Assembly: GCA_900469615.1 (NCBI GenBank)
Contig: UBYA01000016.1
Coordinates: 62,001 to 126,000, forward strand
Length of the DNA stretch: 64,000 nt
Reading direction: 5' to 3'
Origin: Hyphomicrobiales bacterium
Lineage (GTDB): Bacteria; Pseudomonadota; Alphaproteobacteria; Rhizobiales; Rhizobiaceae
This document shows, in pieces, positions 43,543 through 53,500 of the stretch. The notes under the pieces are model-generated. The model did no database searches, had not been told where the DNA came from, and worked only from the letters and a program-made list of their open reading frames with translations. Made by a program: the position numbers and the translations under genes. Within the stretch, counting starts at the first letter, position 1, and every line of letters begins with the position of its first letter.

Positions 43543-45047
43543 CCGCGCCTGTGGAGCGTCACCGGCATGCCGCCGCGCGGGCGCAGCGTCAGGCGGCATT
43601 GGGGCTGAACCTTATGCCCCTCCTTGATCCGCACGCGGAAGCGCTGGGCAAGGATCGCTAGACAGAGGATCGCTTCGGTAAGTCCGAACTGCAAGCCGGG
43701 ACATACGCGCGGGCCGGCGGCAAAAGGAATGTAGCTATAGGGTGTCGGCCGCGCTTCGCCCAGAAAACGCTCCGGCTTGAACCGATGCGGCTCGGGAAAC
43801 AGCGTATCCGTACGATGCAGGATCCAGGGGACGATCATGATCAATGCCGCCTTGCGCACCTTGACGCTGCCGATTTCATCCGGCTCGGCCGCCTGCCGCG
43901 CCAGGATCGGCACCGGCGGATAAAGGCGCAAGGTCTCCTCGATGACGGCCCGGCACCATTCGAGCGCGGAAACGTCGTCGATCGACGGCACACGGTCGCC
44001 GCACACGGCTTCGATTTCCTTATGAACCGCCGCCTCCACCCAAGGCGCACCGGCGAGCAGATACCAAGCCCAGGTCAAGGTCGCGGCGGTGGTCTCATGG
44101 CCGGCCATGAAAATCGTGGCCGCCTCGTTTCTCAACGCTACGACGTCGAGTTTCAGCTCGGGATTGCGCTGCTGCCGCCGGATCAGCAGCTCGACCATCG
44201 AACTGTTGTCACCCTTCCCGGCCAGATGATCTTCGATCACCTGATCGATGATGCGATGGATGCGCTTGACCGACCGGCTGAGACTCGGTGTCTTGATGAT
44301 CGGCAGCCCCTCGTCGAAACCGAGAAAATAACCGAGATTGATGGAATCGACCAGCGACTGGTAGCTGGCAAACCCTTCGGTGACGGCATTGGCGCTTTCC
44401 TCGCCGAGGTCGTTGCCAAAGATACTGCGGGAAATGATTTCAGCTGTCAGGCCCGCCATTTCGAACAAGGCGTTGACCTCCGCGCCCTCCCCGAGGCTTT
44501 GCCAGCGGTCGGCAAGCTCGCTTGCCGTGTTCCGCATGATCGCACCGAAGGCCGGTACGCGATTTTTGTGCACGATGTCGGAGACAAGCGGCCGGCGCTG
44601 CTTCCAGGTCTCCTTGTCCGAAATGAACAGCCCGTCACCCAGCAGATATTCCAGGGCGCGGCGCATCTGCGGCGTCTTGCGCTCGAAATTCTCGTGGCGC
44701 TTGGCAACCACATAGCGGATGGCATCCGGCGAGTTGACGATGATAAGCTGGCGGCCGAGGAGCTTGAACTCCGCCACATGCTCGCGGTAATCCGCACGGC
44801 GCCAGATCGACAGGAAGTCGCTGCGCGCTTGTAACATGAGCTTCAGCGGCTGACCCGGCTTGCCGCTATAATAGGCGGCATGAGCCGGCTCGAAATATCG
44901 TGCCGGGTGATCGGCAAGTTCAACGACTTCGGTTTTCTGATCAAGCCAGGCCAGCATGGAGGTGCAGAACTTTCGCGCCTTGCGGCCGGTGACGATGTGG
45001 ATGCCGCCGGGCTTCACAGGCTGCCCGGCCGCGCTCACTATATTCAT
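43539..45047 (-). CDS. cytochrome P450
   Basis: The 502-residue frame (the start may be the ATG at 44957, giving 472) has all P450 marks: I-helix AGHETTAATLTW, K-helix EETLRLYPPVP (ExxR), and the haem loop FAAGPRVCPGLQFG with its Cys ligand. The LYPPVPILAR and HRTDTLFPEPHRFKPERFL segments recall the CYP4/CYP102-like and bacterial fatty-acid-type group rather than small-terpene P450s, but the substrate is unknown. No ferredoxin gene is near. The stop overlaps the acyltransferase start, so both probably act in one pathway. The gene lies 65 bases after the LysA-like gene. Confidence 0.88.
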   Translation of the reverse strand: MNIVSAAGQPVKPGGIHIVTGRKARKFCTSMLAWLDQKTEVVELADHPARYFEPAHAAYYSGKPGQPLKLMLQARSDFLSIWRRADYREHVAEFKLLGRQLIIVNSPDAIRYVVAKRHENFERKTPQMRRALEYLLGDGLFISDKETWKQRRPLVSDIVHKNRVPAFGAIMRNTASELADRWQSLGEGAEVNALFEMAGLTAEIISRSIFGNDLGEESANAVTEGFASYQSLVDSINLGYFLGFDEGLPIIKTPSLSRSVKRIHRIIDQVIEDHLAGKGDNSSMVELLIRRQQRNPELKLDVVALRNEAATIFMAGHETTAATLTWAWYLLAGAPWVEAAVHKEIEAVCGDRVPSIDDVSALEWCRAVIEETLRLYPPVPILARQAAEPDEIGSVKVRKAALIMIVPWILHRTDTLFPEPHRFKPERFLGEARPTPYSYIPFAAGPRVCPGLQFGLTEAILCLAILAQRFRVRIKEGHKVQPQCRLTLRPRGGMPVTLHRRG

Positions 45048-45112
45048 TTCGCAACCGCAGAAAAGCCCCTTGCTTCAGAGGACCGGAAGCTCTCGCCTGG
45101 CCTTGAAATCAA

Positions 45113-46357
45113 TTAGATGGCTTCCAGCTCCAGCAGTTCATCCAGTGTCTGACGCCGGCGGATCAACCGGTGGGCTTCGCCATCGATCAGCACCTCGGGC
45201 GCATAGAGGCGGCTGTTGTAGTTCGAGGACATCGTCGCCCCGTAGGCTCCGGCGCCATGGAATACAAGGTAGTCGCCGACATGCGTTTCCGGCAGGTCGC
45301 GTCTCTCCACCGTGCCGATATCGGTCTGCGTGAATACATCGCCCGACTCACAGAGAGGACCGGCGACGACGGTCGGGAAGATTTCGCCCTCGGCGCTGCG
45401 AGGCGCCCCGCCCGGTATGACCGAGATATGGTGGTAGCTGCCATACATAGCGGGTCTGGCAAGATCGCTGAACCCGGCATCGACCAGCACGAAGCGGTTG
45501 CGCCCCATCGTCTTGACGGCTCTTACCTCGGCAAGCAACAGACCGGAATCCGCGGTCAGGAAACGGCCTGGCTCGATCTCCAGCCGGATCGGATGGCCGA
45601 AATGCGCCTCGACCTCGTGCCGCGCCGCATCCCAGAGCGAGAAATAATGCGCGGGGTCGATTTCCTCCTCGCCCTCTCTGTACGGCACGGAAAGACCGCC
45701 GCCGGCCGAGATGGCTTCGATATCCACATCAAGCTCTCGGCAGAAGCCGACCATTGCGCCGCAGACACGCTGCAGGTGCCCGTAGTCCACACCGGAGCCG
45801 ATGTGCATGTGCAGGCCGACAAGCGTCAGGGAATATTGTCGCGTCAGCGCCACGGCCTCCCGCAATTGCTCGAACCAGATACCATGCTTGCTGTTTTCTC
45901 CACCGGTATTGGTCTTCTTGCTATGGCCATGCCCGAAACCGGGATTGATCCGCAGCCACACCCTATGGCCGGGCGACCGCGGCCCCAGCTGATGCAGCAT
46001 GTCGATGGAACCGATGTTGACTTCGATCCCGTCGGCAACGACGCGTTCGAGGGTCGGCCGGTCGAAAACGTCGGCGGTGAACACCAGCTCGGCCGCCTCC
46101 GATGTGCCACCGGCAGCAAAGCCAGCCCGCTTCGCTCGTTCGATCTCGCCGAGCGATACTGCATCCACCCGAACACCTGCCTTGCGCATCTCTTTCAGGA
46201 TATGAATGTTCGAGCAGGCCTTTTGGGCAAAGCGCACGACATCGAAGGCGGATAATTGAGCGATACGGCGACGGATCGCGGCAGCATCATAGATCCAGAG
46301 TGGCGTTCCGTACTCGGCGGCAAGCGCGCTCAGCATTTCATTGGTAGGGATGGTCAT
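45113..46357 (-). CDS. LysA-like fold-III PLP enzyme (decarboxylase or VbsL-type epimerase)
   Basis: The 414-residue protein is of the alanine racemase-like/diaminopimelate decarboxylase class: RFAQKACSNIHIL with the PLP Lys, GLHMHIGSGVDY, GGGLSVPY, EPGRFL, FSDLARPAMYGSYH and GPLCESGDVFTQ with the active-site Cys. Housekeeping LysA is possible. Its place in a siderophore operon suggests another role. In vicibactin synthesis a PLP enzyme, VbsL, epimerises an acylated hydroxyornithine before the NRPS uses it, and this gene is the best candidate here. It follows the Cys/Met-type PLP gene after 107 bases. Confidence 0.8.
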   Translation of the reverse strand: MTIPTNEMLSALAAEYGTPLWIYDAAAIRRRIAQLSAFDVVRFAQKACSNIHILKEMRKAGVRVDAVSLGEIERAKRAGFAAGGTSEAAELVFTADVFDRPTLERVVADGIEVNIGSIDMLHQLGPRSPGHRVWLRINPGFGHGHSKKTNTGGENSKHGIWFEQLREAVALTRQYSLTLVGLHMHIGSGVDYGHLQRVCGAMVGFCRELDVDIEAISAGGGLSVPYREGEEEIDPAHYFSLWDAARHEVEAHFGHPIRLEIEPGRFLTADSGLLLAEVRAVKTMGRNRFVLVDAGFSDLARPAMYGSYHHISVIPGGAPRSAEGEIFPTVVAGPLCESGDVFTQTDIGTVERRDLPETHVGDYLVFHGAGAYGATMSSNYNSRLYAPEVLIDGEAHRLIRRRQTLDELLELEAI

Positions 46358-46464
46358 CTTGTCTCGATCAGCCTGGGCGGGAATAAGTCAACAACGCATA
46401 ATAGTATGGGCGGAGCGACAGTGCCACTCCGCCCGCCTTGCTTTATGAACGATGTTGAAGCGAC

Positions 46465-47646
46465 CTACCGCGCCGCTGCCGCAAGCGCCTGTTCGAGATC
46501 GGCAACAATATCTTTTGCCGCGTGCAGCCCGACATTCAACCGTATCGTACGGTCGCTGACACCGAAGCGCGCGAAGACGTTGGTCTCCGGCGAGATACTG
46601 AGCGCCGCCTTGGCCGGCACCACGAGGCTTTCCGGCCCACCCCAGCTGACGCCGATGCGAATGAGGCGCAATGCGTCGACGAAATCGGCGACCTCGATGC
46701 GATCCGAAACCTCGAAGGAAAACAGCCCGCCGAAACCGCTGAAGGTGCGCTTTCCGGGATGTTCGCAGAGTGCTGGATGCATGACATTGGTTACATCCTC
46801 ATGCGCTTTCAGCCATGACGCGACCTCCAGGCCGGCTTCATGATGGTGGCGCATCCGAAACGGCAAGGTTTCGAGATTGCGCAGGACCAGCCATGCCTCG
46901 AACGGTGCAAGCTTGGCGCCGGTATAGGGGAAGATCTCGCTGTTGATGCGGTCGATATGCGCCTTGGAGCCCGTCACCAGGCCCGCGACGGTATCGCTTT
47001 GCCCGCCGAGATATTTCGAGGCGGCATGGATGACCAGGTCGATCCCGGCGGCGAGCGGCTTTTGAAAGAGCGGCGTTGCCCAGGAATTGTCGACCATCGT
47101 CACGACGCCATGACGGCGTGCTGCCTCGGCGATGGCAGTCAGATCCTGCAGTTCGAAGACCATGGAGGTCGGATTTTCGAGATAGGCGAGCCTCGCGCCG
47201 GGCAAAGCGGCAAGCATGGCCTCCGTATCCGTGCCGTCGATATAGTCGACGGCTACGCCGAACCGCTTCAGAACCTTTTCGAAGAAACGGAAAGCGTCGC
47301 TATAGACGTGCCGCACGGTGACGATGCGGTCGCCCGGACCAACGAAAGCAAGGATCGCGGCCGCGATGGCGCCCATGCCGCTTGAGAAAGCGCGCGCCTC
47401 TTCCGCGCCTTCCATTTCGGCGATCCTGCGCTCCAGAAGCCGCACGGTCGGATTGTCGCCGCGCGAATAGATCGGCTTCTTCGAACGACCGGCAAAGACA
47501 TCCTCGAGCTCCTTGTAGCTGTCGAACAGGAACAGGGATGTCTGGTAGATCGGCGGCACGGCTGCATCGAACGGATCGTCGCGAGGCGGCATCAGCGCGT
47601 CGGGAATGGCATTTCTGTAAGCATCGAATCTCGGCGTCTCGTTCAT
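46465..47646 (-). CDS. Cys/Met metabolism PLP enzyme (cystathionine beta-lyase-like)
   Basis: The ATG at 47646 has GAGG upstream and gives 393 residues (MNETPRFDAYRNAIPDALMP); the longer frame intrudes on the MATE gene and is rejected. Family marks are YSRGDNPTVRLLERRIAEMEG, SSGMGAIAAAILA, YLENPTSMVFELQDL, VDNSWATPLFQKP, and the PLP lysine in VIHAASKYLGGQSD. Such enzymes carry out beta- or gamma-elimination or replacement on sulfur amino acids. It sits 14 bases after the MATE gene in an operon of siderophore type, where no such enzyme is expected from the known vicibactin route. Confidence 0.85.
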   Translation of the reverse strand: MNETPRFDAYRNAIPDALMPPRDDPFDAAVPPIYQTSLFLFDSYKELEDVFAGRSKKPIYSRGDNPTVRLLERRIAEMEGAEEARAFSSGMGAIAAAILAFVGPGDRIVTVRHVYSDAFRFFEKVLKRFGVAVDYIDGTDTEAMLAALPGARLAYLENPTSMVFELQDLTAIAEAARRHGVVTMVDNSWATPLFQKPLAAGIDLVIHAASKYLGGQSDTVAGLVTGSKAHIDRINSEIFPYTGAKLAPFEAWLVLRNLETLPFRMRHHHEAGLEVASWLKAHEDVTNVMHPALCEHPGKRTFSGFGGLFSFEVSDRIEVADFVDALRLIRIGVSWGGPESLVVPAKAALSISPETNVFARFGVSDRTIRLNVGLHAAKDIVADLEQALAAAAR

Positions 47647-47660
47647 GACGTTCCTCTTGG

Positions 47661-49034
47661 TCAGGGGTGAAGTGTCGATTGGCCAGCCAATGGGCCTGTT
47701 ACATCGGCCGGCAGAATCGCAAGCCATTCCCGCCGCGCGACGAAAACACCGAGAATGGCGGCAAGGACGGCTGCGGCCGCGGTTGCGGCGGAAACGCCGG
47801 CAAAACCCATCCAGAGCGGCAACGTGAACAGAAGCGGGATCAGCAGATAGCCCTGCGGCGCCAATCCCACGAGCGCAGACAAACCCGCCCGGCCCCGCGA
47901 TTGCAGCATCACGAGCAGCACGGATTGAAAGGCTGCGAGCGGAAAGACCGGAAAAAGCGCCCGTAGCCAGGCGGTTGCCTCATCGGCCACCCCGGCATTG
48001 TTCGTGAACAGGCGTACGATCGGTTCGGCGGCGAAGAACAGCAGGGCAGAATAGAGCAAGGCGACCGGCACCGTTACGGCCAGCATGAACCGGATTGCCG
48101 CCTTCAACCGCTCGGCGTCGCCGGCGCCGAAGGCATGGCTGACGACGCTCTGGGCTCCCAAGCAGAAGCCGAACAGCGGAAGCTGCCCCAGGGTCATCAA
48201 ACGGATGGCGATCGCCGTAGCGGCCACGCCAGTATCGCCACCGTGGATCGCAGCCGCCCGTATCAGGACGAGAAAGCCGATACCGGTCATGATGCTTGTC
48301 GCGGCGGCGGGAATGCCGATTTTGGCGATCGGCAGAAGCAGTCGCCAGCATATCGGCCCGCCGGTCACTCTCACCGTGCCGCGACCACGGAGGAAATAAT
48401 CGGCATAGCATGCAAGCGCTGCGAGCGAGGAAACAATGGTGGCAAGCGCCGCGCCGGACGCACCGAGCTTGAAGAGAAAGATGAAGACGGGATCGAGGAC
48501 TGCATTCAAGGCAAAGCTTACGATCAGCACCATCATCGAGAAGCGCGAGTTTCCCTCGGCTATGGCGATGAAATCGCAGATCGCCTGCAACAGCCCGAAT
48601 GTCAGGCCGAAAGCAAGCAACCGTCCGTAATCGAGCCCGGGCGCCAGGAGATTTTCGCTTGCGCCGAGAGCGCCGACAAAATCGGGAAGGCCGAAAAAGA
48701 TCAATACGGACAGGACAATGCCGAGCGGGATCGCCGCCGCCAGCGCCGTTGCGGCTACCGAGGAGGCGGCCTTCGGATCGCCCTCGCCGAGATGACGCGC
48801 CAGCCGCGTGGCAATCCCGATGCCAAGCCCCTCGCCTGCGGCCGCCACCAGCAAAAACAGCGGCATGACCAGACTGATACCGCCCAGGACATCCGGCCCG
48901 AGAGCGCCGAGGAAGATTGCGTTGATCGCATGATGGCCGGCGCTGGCGGCCAGCCCGGCGACCGCCGGGAGCGCGACCGTCAGAACGAGCCGCCTGATGC
49001 GCGGATCGTTCATATCGACGGCAGCCTTCATCAT
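47661..49034 (-). CDS. MATE family exporter, probable siderophore efflux
   Basis: The 457-residue protein has about twelve membrane segments arranged as two MatE halves (RRLVLTVALPAVAGLAASAGHHAIN at the start of the first, LLPIAKIGIPAAATSIMTGIGFL at the second). It is of the NorM/DinF type, which uses cation gradients to expel small molecules. The start overlaps the acyltransferase gene stop by four bases. Together with the acyltransferase and hydroxylase genes this suggests export of the finished siderophore across the inner membrane. Confidence 0.88.
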   Translation of the reverse strand: MMKAAVDMNDPRIRRLVLTVALPAVAGLAASAGHHAINAIFLGALGPDVLGGISLVMPLFLLVAAAGEGLGIGIATRLARHLGEGDPKAASSVAATALAAAIPLGIVLSVLIFFGLPDFVGALGASENLLAPGLDYGRLLAFGLTFGLLQAICDFIAIAEGNSRFSMMVLIVSFALNAVLDPVFIFLFKLGASGAALATIVSSLAALACYADYFLRGRGTVRVTGGPICWRLLLPIAKIGIPAAATSIMTGIGFLVLIRAAAIHGGDTGVAATAIAIRLMTLGQLPLFGFCLGAQSVVSHAFGAGDAERLKAAIRFMLAVTVPVALLYSALLFFAAEPIVRLFTNNAGVADEATAWLRALFPVFPLAAFQSVLLVMLQSRGRAGLSALVGLAPQGYLLIPLLFTLPLWMGFAGVSAATAAAAVLAAILGVFVARREWLAILPADVTGPLAGQSTLHP

Positions 49035-50185
49035 GCAGCGCCTCGTGGCAGCGATCCAGGGACAGGCCGGCCATCCTCGCCGGAGAGGCCGCTCAGATCC
49101 GGCGACAGCAACCGATCCATGAAGAAACGCTCGCGCAGAAGCATGACCAGCAGCGCCTTCTTGTGCGGAAACTGAATGTGCTTGACCTTGGCGAAGCCGG
49201 AGCGGTCAAGATTACGGATCTGTTGCGCGTGATGATGGATCGGCTCGCCGACAATGCGGCGGGTGCGCGGATCGGCTAAAAACATGTAGTGCATCAGCGA
49301 CGGCAGCCAGGCGCTGACGAAGGCCTTGCCGCGGAAATCGTCTTCGCCGATCGCCACATGCCAGCCGCGATCATAGCCATCGGCATCGTAATGGGGGCCA
49401 ATCCGGTCCTCTTTTGCCCAGTAGAGCTCGAAATATCCGAAGGGAACGTCGCCGAAGGTTCCGATCAGCGGCAATGTGCGCGGATCGGCAAGGCGACCGG
49501 CGATAAAATCGCGATGGTAGGACAGATCGCCGCCGTCCTCCCATATGGCGGCAACCCGCGGATCGTTCATCCAGCGATGGAAATGCGCAAGGTCGGCCTC
49601 GATATCGGCGACATGGAAGCCAAGCTGCGTGTTCAGCCAGGGAATGAAGCGACTATAGACGCGGCCGGCGGGCTTCGGCGGCCTTTGGGGATGGAGGGCG
49701 CCATTCGTCAGGATCGGCACCTCCGGGTAAGCTCTCGGAGTGCTTCCAAGCCAGGGTTTTGCCAGCTGAAAAAAGGATTCCGGTCGCACGATCAGGCGCT
49801 CTGCGCGCCGCTCGATCGCGCCCGCCTCCTGCAGGCGGGCGGCAAGATCACGGTCCGCCACCTCGACTTCGAAGCAGGCCGGCTGCGGATTGCACGCCAG
49901 AACCGCCTCCAAGACGGCATTGACGATATCGTCGCCCGAAACCGATGACACGGTCGCAGACAAAGTGTCGAAGACCAATCGATTGGCGGCGGGACCCGCA
50001 AAATAACCAGAGGCGACCTGCACCCCATGATATTCGACGCGGAAGCCGCCCGACGCCTGCCCCGGTGACACGATGAGCGGCTGGCCGCAGGCAAGTGCGC
50101 TGCTCGAAAAACCCGATGCCGGCAGGCATGGATCAAAAGATCGCTCCGTCGTCTTATCACTCCTCATCGCGACCGAAGCATCCAT
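49031..50185 (-). CDS. siderophore acyl-CoA N-acyltransferase (IucB/RhbD/VbsA-like GNAT)
   Basis: The 384-residue protein carries a C-terminal Acetyltransf_8-type GNAT domain (about 190-360): FHVADIEADLAHFHRWMNDP, FGYFELYWAKEDRIGPHYDAD, RGWHVAIGEDDFRGKAF, VGEPIHHHAQQIRNLDRSGF and KVKHIQFPHKKALLVML. This is the pattern of enzymes that acylate hydroxylated lysine or ornithine side chains to hydroxamates. In vicibactin synthesis the similar VbsA adds a 3-hydroxybutyryl group. It starts the minus-strand operon, divergent from the NRPS gene; GGAGAAG precedes the start. Confidence 0.9.
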   Translation of the reverse strand: MDASVAMRSDKTTERSFDPCLPASGFSSSALACGQPLIVSPGQASGGFRVEYHGVQVASGYFAGPAANRLVFDTLSATVSSVSGDDIVNAVLEAVLACNPQPACFEVEVADRDLAARLQEAGAIERRAERLIVRPESFFQLAKPWLGSTPRAYPEVPILTNGALHPQRPPKPAGRVYSRFIPWLNTQLGFHVADIEADLAHFHRWMNDPRVAAIWEDGGDLSYHRDFIAGRLADPRTLPLIGTFGDVPFGYFELYWAKEDRIGPHYDADGYDRGWHVAIGEDDFRGKAFVSAWLPSLMHYMFLADPRTRRIVGEPIHHHAQQIRNLDRSGFAKVKHIQFPHKKALLVMLLRERFFMDRLLSPDLSGLSGEDGRPVPGSLPRGAA

Positions 50186-50510
50186 GCGTCTTCTCCATTT
50201 TTCAGAGCTGCGCCACTCATGATCGACCGATCACGCACGGCGCCAATTTTACAGTGACGAATGGCTGCGCGCGGAATTCAAAATATTTTCCGAAAATATT
50301 TTTCGAAATTTTGCTGAATTTCGATCATCTCCATTCGTCATGCAGCTACATCAATGTATTTCTCGGAACATCCGACCATACAAATACAGGAATATCACGT
50401 CATTCAATCGAATTAACTCTATATCTGTTATAGATATATAGAAGTATACACTATTGTATTTTGATTGATTTGACATTCATTGAAATGCATTTGGGGAGAT
50501 TGGCGAAGAA
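50186..50510. promoter_or_regulatory. divergent control region of the two siderophore operons
   Basis: 325 bases between the acyltransferase and NRPS starts, strongly AT-rich in the centre. It has a 19-base palindrome (TATATCT-GTTAT-AGATATA, 50420-50438) and two direct AAATATTTTCCG/AAATATTTTTCG repeats near 50281-50305. No TGA-N9-TCA iron box was found here, unlike upstream of rpoI and the receptor. Expression through the RpoI-like sigma factor is the probable route; I could not define its promoter motif with confidence. Confidence 0.55.
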
Positions 50511-53500
50511 ATGACCATCCACGATCGGAACGCCAAGGCAGTAAATGACTCAGACTACGTCGCCAAATGCTTGCTGTCGCCGGGACAGTCGCGCATCTGG
50601 CTTCTGTCCGAGACGGGGAACGAAGTCGTTTATGGGCGACAAATACTCGCCGTTGCCTTTTCGCCGGTCTCTCTGGCCGCTGCGCACGCAGCGCTTTCAA
50701 CGCTTTCCCGGCAACATCCCCTCATAACATCGGAATTCGAGGCGCGCGCCGGTGGGGCCATCCGGCAGATCCTGAAAAACAACGGCACGGTCGACATGAT
50801 CGAGACGGATCTGAAGGCTGGCGAGGATCTGGACGAGGCGCTGGTTGCGGCCGCCACGCGCGAACGCGCCCGGACCATGGATCTTACCGATGGCAATCCG
50901 GCCCGATTCACTCTTCTGACGCGGAACGGGCAGGCATTTGGAGTTGTATTTTCCCTTCATGCCATCCTCGCCGATGCCGCGACACTCAACCTGCTCGCAA
51001 CCGATTTTTTGCGCAATATCGAAGGCAATGGACCGGTGGACATTGCGCAGACGACACTTCCCGACGCCGCATCGTGGATGGCCGGCGGCGATGCACTGCG
51101 CCGGCCCGCACCCGAACTGGTCGATTTCTGGTTCCAGCGCCTGACGGCGCAGGAAAATATCGCCTCGCTTGCACCGCAAACATCGGCTGAGAAGGATATC
51201 GTCGACGAGGCGTGGTTCGAGCATATGCTTGAGGTCTCCATCTCATCCCGGCCCCTTCAGTCGCAATCGATGGCGGAACTGTCCCGCGACATCCTTGCCG
51301 CCCTCGGCATCGCTCTGCGCCGCCATTCCGGATACGGAACGCAGAGGATCGGACTGGTTACACGACCGGAAAGACAGACGATCGCAGCCCGCGGCGAAGA
51401 TATACTCATCGTGACGGCGGAACTCGACGGCGTCATGACGCTGCGCGATGCCCGCGAAACATTCGCGGCGGAGGCCGAGAGCGCCGCCGGACAGTCCGTG
51501 CCCTTCGAGGCGCTTGCCGACGCCCTCCTGCGGCGGGACGAGTTTTTCGACACGACCGGCCTCGTCAAGACGCTTCTCGATGTGCGGCCGCCCGTCCGCT
51601 TCGCGCAAACCGAACCGAGCGCGTTCATGGTCCGCAGTGCCGTCGAACCTCCGGCGCGCCGCGACGCCGAACTGGTCGTAACCGTTTTTCCCATGTCCGG
51701 CGAGAGGCTCCGCATCGGCATCGGTTTCGATCCGCAGAAGCATGAACGAAAGCAGATTACTCGCTTTGCCGACGATCTCGCCATCGCGCTCTCAAGCCTC
51801 GGCAGCGATCCCGGCAAGCAGATCAAGCACATTTCGTTCGTTTCGGCCGAGGAGCTGGACAGGCTCTCCGCCCCCTATCCCGATGCGCCCGAGCCGGACG
51901 ATGGCACACCGATCCACGAGGTCATCTGCGCGCAGGCAAGGCGACGGCCAAATGCCTTTGCCGTCGCGCAAGGGGAGAAATCGATAACGCATGGAGAACT
52001 GGAGGCCGCCGCCAACCGGCTGGCGCACCGTCTGATCTCACTCGGGATCGGGCCGGAAAAGCGCGTCGCCATCGCGATAGAGAAGTCGATCGACGCGATC
52101 GTCGCCATTCTTGCCGTGCTGAAGTCGGGAGGCGCCTTCACGCCTGTCGAGCCGGACCACCCGGAAGCTCGCAACCGCCATATCCTCACGGCCCCCGGCC
52201 TTGCGCTCGTCATTTCGCGCACCCGACATATCGCTCGCCTGCCAAGTGACATTGAGGCGCCTTTCCTCGATCTCGATGCAACCGACCTGTCGTCGGAAAG
52301 CAGCGAAGCGCCCGCGACCGTGGTCGCCCCGCAGCAACTCGCCTATGTGATCTACACCTCCGGGTCGACGGGCGTTCCCAAGGGAGTCGCGGTCGAGCAC
52401 GGGCCTTTGGCGCATCATTGCAAGGCAACCCTGCGCATCTACGAGATGAGCGAAGAGTCCTGCGAATATCCTGTTCTTCCCTTCACCTCCGACGGCGGTC
52501 ATGAACGCTGGATGGTACCCTTGATGGCAGGCGGCGGCGTGGTCCTGACACAGGACAAGCTCGCGACGCCGGAAGACGCCTTCGCGATGATGAAGCGACA
52601 CGGCGTCAACAATGCCAGCCTGCCTACCAGCTACGTGCGCGGCCTTGCCGAATATGCCGGTGAAAATGACGATATCCCGCGGCTGCGTCTCTATTCCTTC
52701 GGCGGCGAGGCGTTGTCGCAGGCGGTGTTCGACATGATCACCGAAAACCTCAAGGCGCAGTTGCTGATCAACGGCTATGGGCCGACAGAAACCATCATGA
52801 CGCCGATGATATGGAAGATACCGGCAGGAACCCGTTTCGAGGGGACGGTCGCACCCATCGGCCGCGGCGTCGGCGACCGGCGCATCTACGTACTCGATGC
52901 CGATCTTGCGCCCGTTCCCGTCGGCGTGATCGGCGAAATCTACATCGGCGGCGGCGGCCTGGCGCGCGGCTACCTCGGCCAGCCGGAGCTCACGGCAGAC
53001 CGCTTCATCGCGGATCCGTTCACGCCCGGCGGACGTCTCTATAAATCGGGCGATCTCGGGCGCTGGCGGGAAGACGGCATCGTCGAATTCGCCGGCCGCG
53101 TCGATCATCAGATCAAATTGCGCGGCTTTCGAATAGAGCCCGGCGAGATCGAAGCCGTGCTGCGCTCCGACCAGCGCGTCGCGGAGGCGGTCGTACTGCT
53201 ACACAACGAGGGTGGCCGCAGCTCGCTCGTCGCCTATGTGGTTGCGCGCGAGGGCGAGACGCTCGGCGTCACGGAACTGCGCCGCGCGGCCGTGGCCGCA
53301 CTGCCGGATTATATGGTGCCGCAGACCATCATGATCATCGACAGGCTGCCGATGGGGCCGAACAGCAAGCTGGACCGCGCGGCCCTGCCGCCGCCGCGCA
53401 TGGAACGGGAAATGATCGCTCCCGCCAATGACAAGGAAAAAGCGATCCTCGAAGCCTGGAAGGAAATTCTCGACATCGGGGACATCGGCGTCACGGAGAA

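Noticed and set aside
43785..44834. 349-residue plus-strand frame
   Set aside because: It lies entirely antisense to the P450 gene, whose haem loop and ExxR motifs are intact.
45113..46357. Confident naming of the LysA-like gene as housekeeping diaminopimelate decarboxylase
   Set aside because: The active-site motifs fit, but the operon context favours a siderophore role such as amino-acid epimerisation; sequence alone cannot decide.
48135..49175. 346-residue plus-strand frame
   Set aside because: It is the antisense shadow of the MATE gene, with charged repetitive composition.
50221..50234. TGATCGACCGATCA as an iron box before the acyltransferase gene
   Set aside because: The spacer is 8 bases instead of 9 and the core is GC-rich, unlike the three true boxes in the window.
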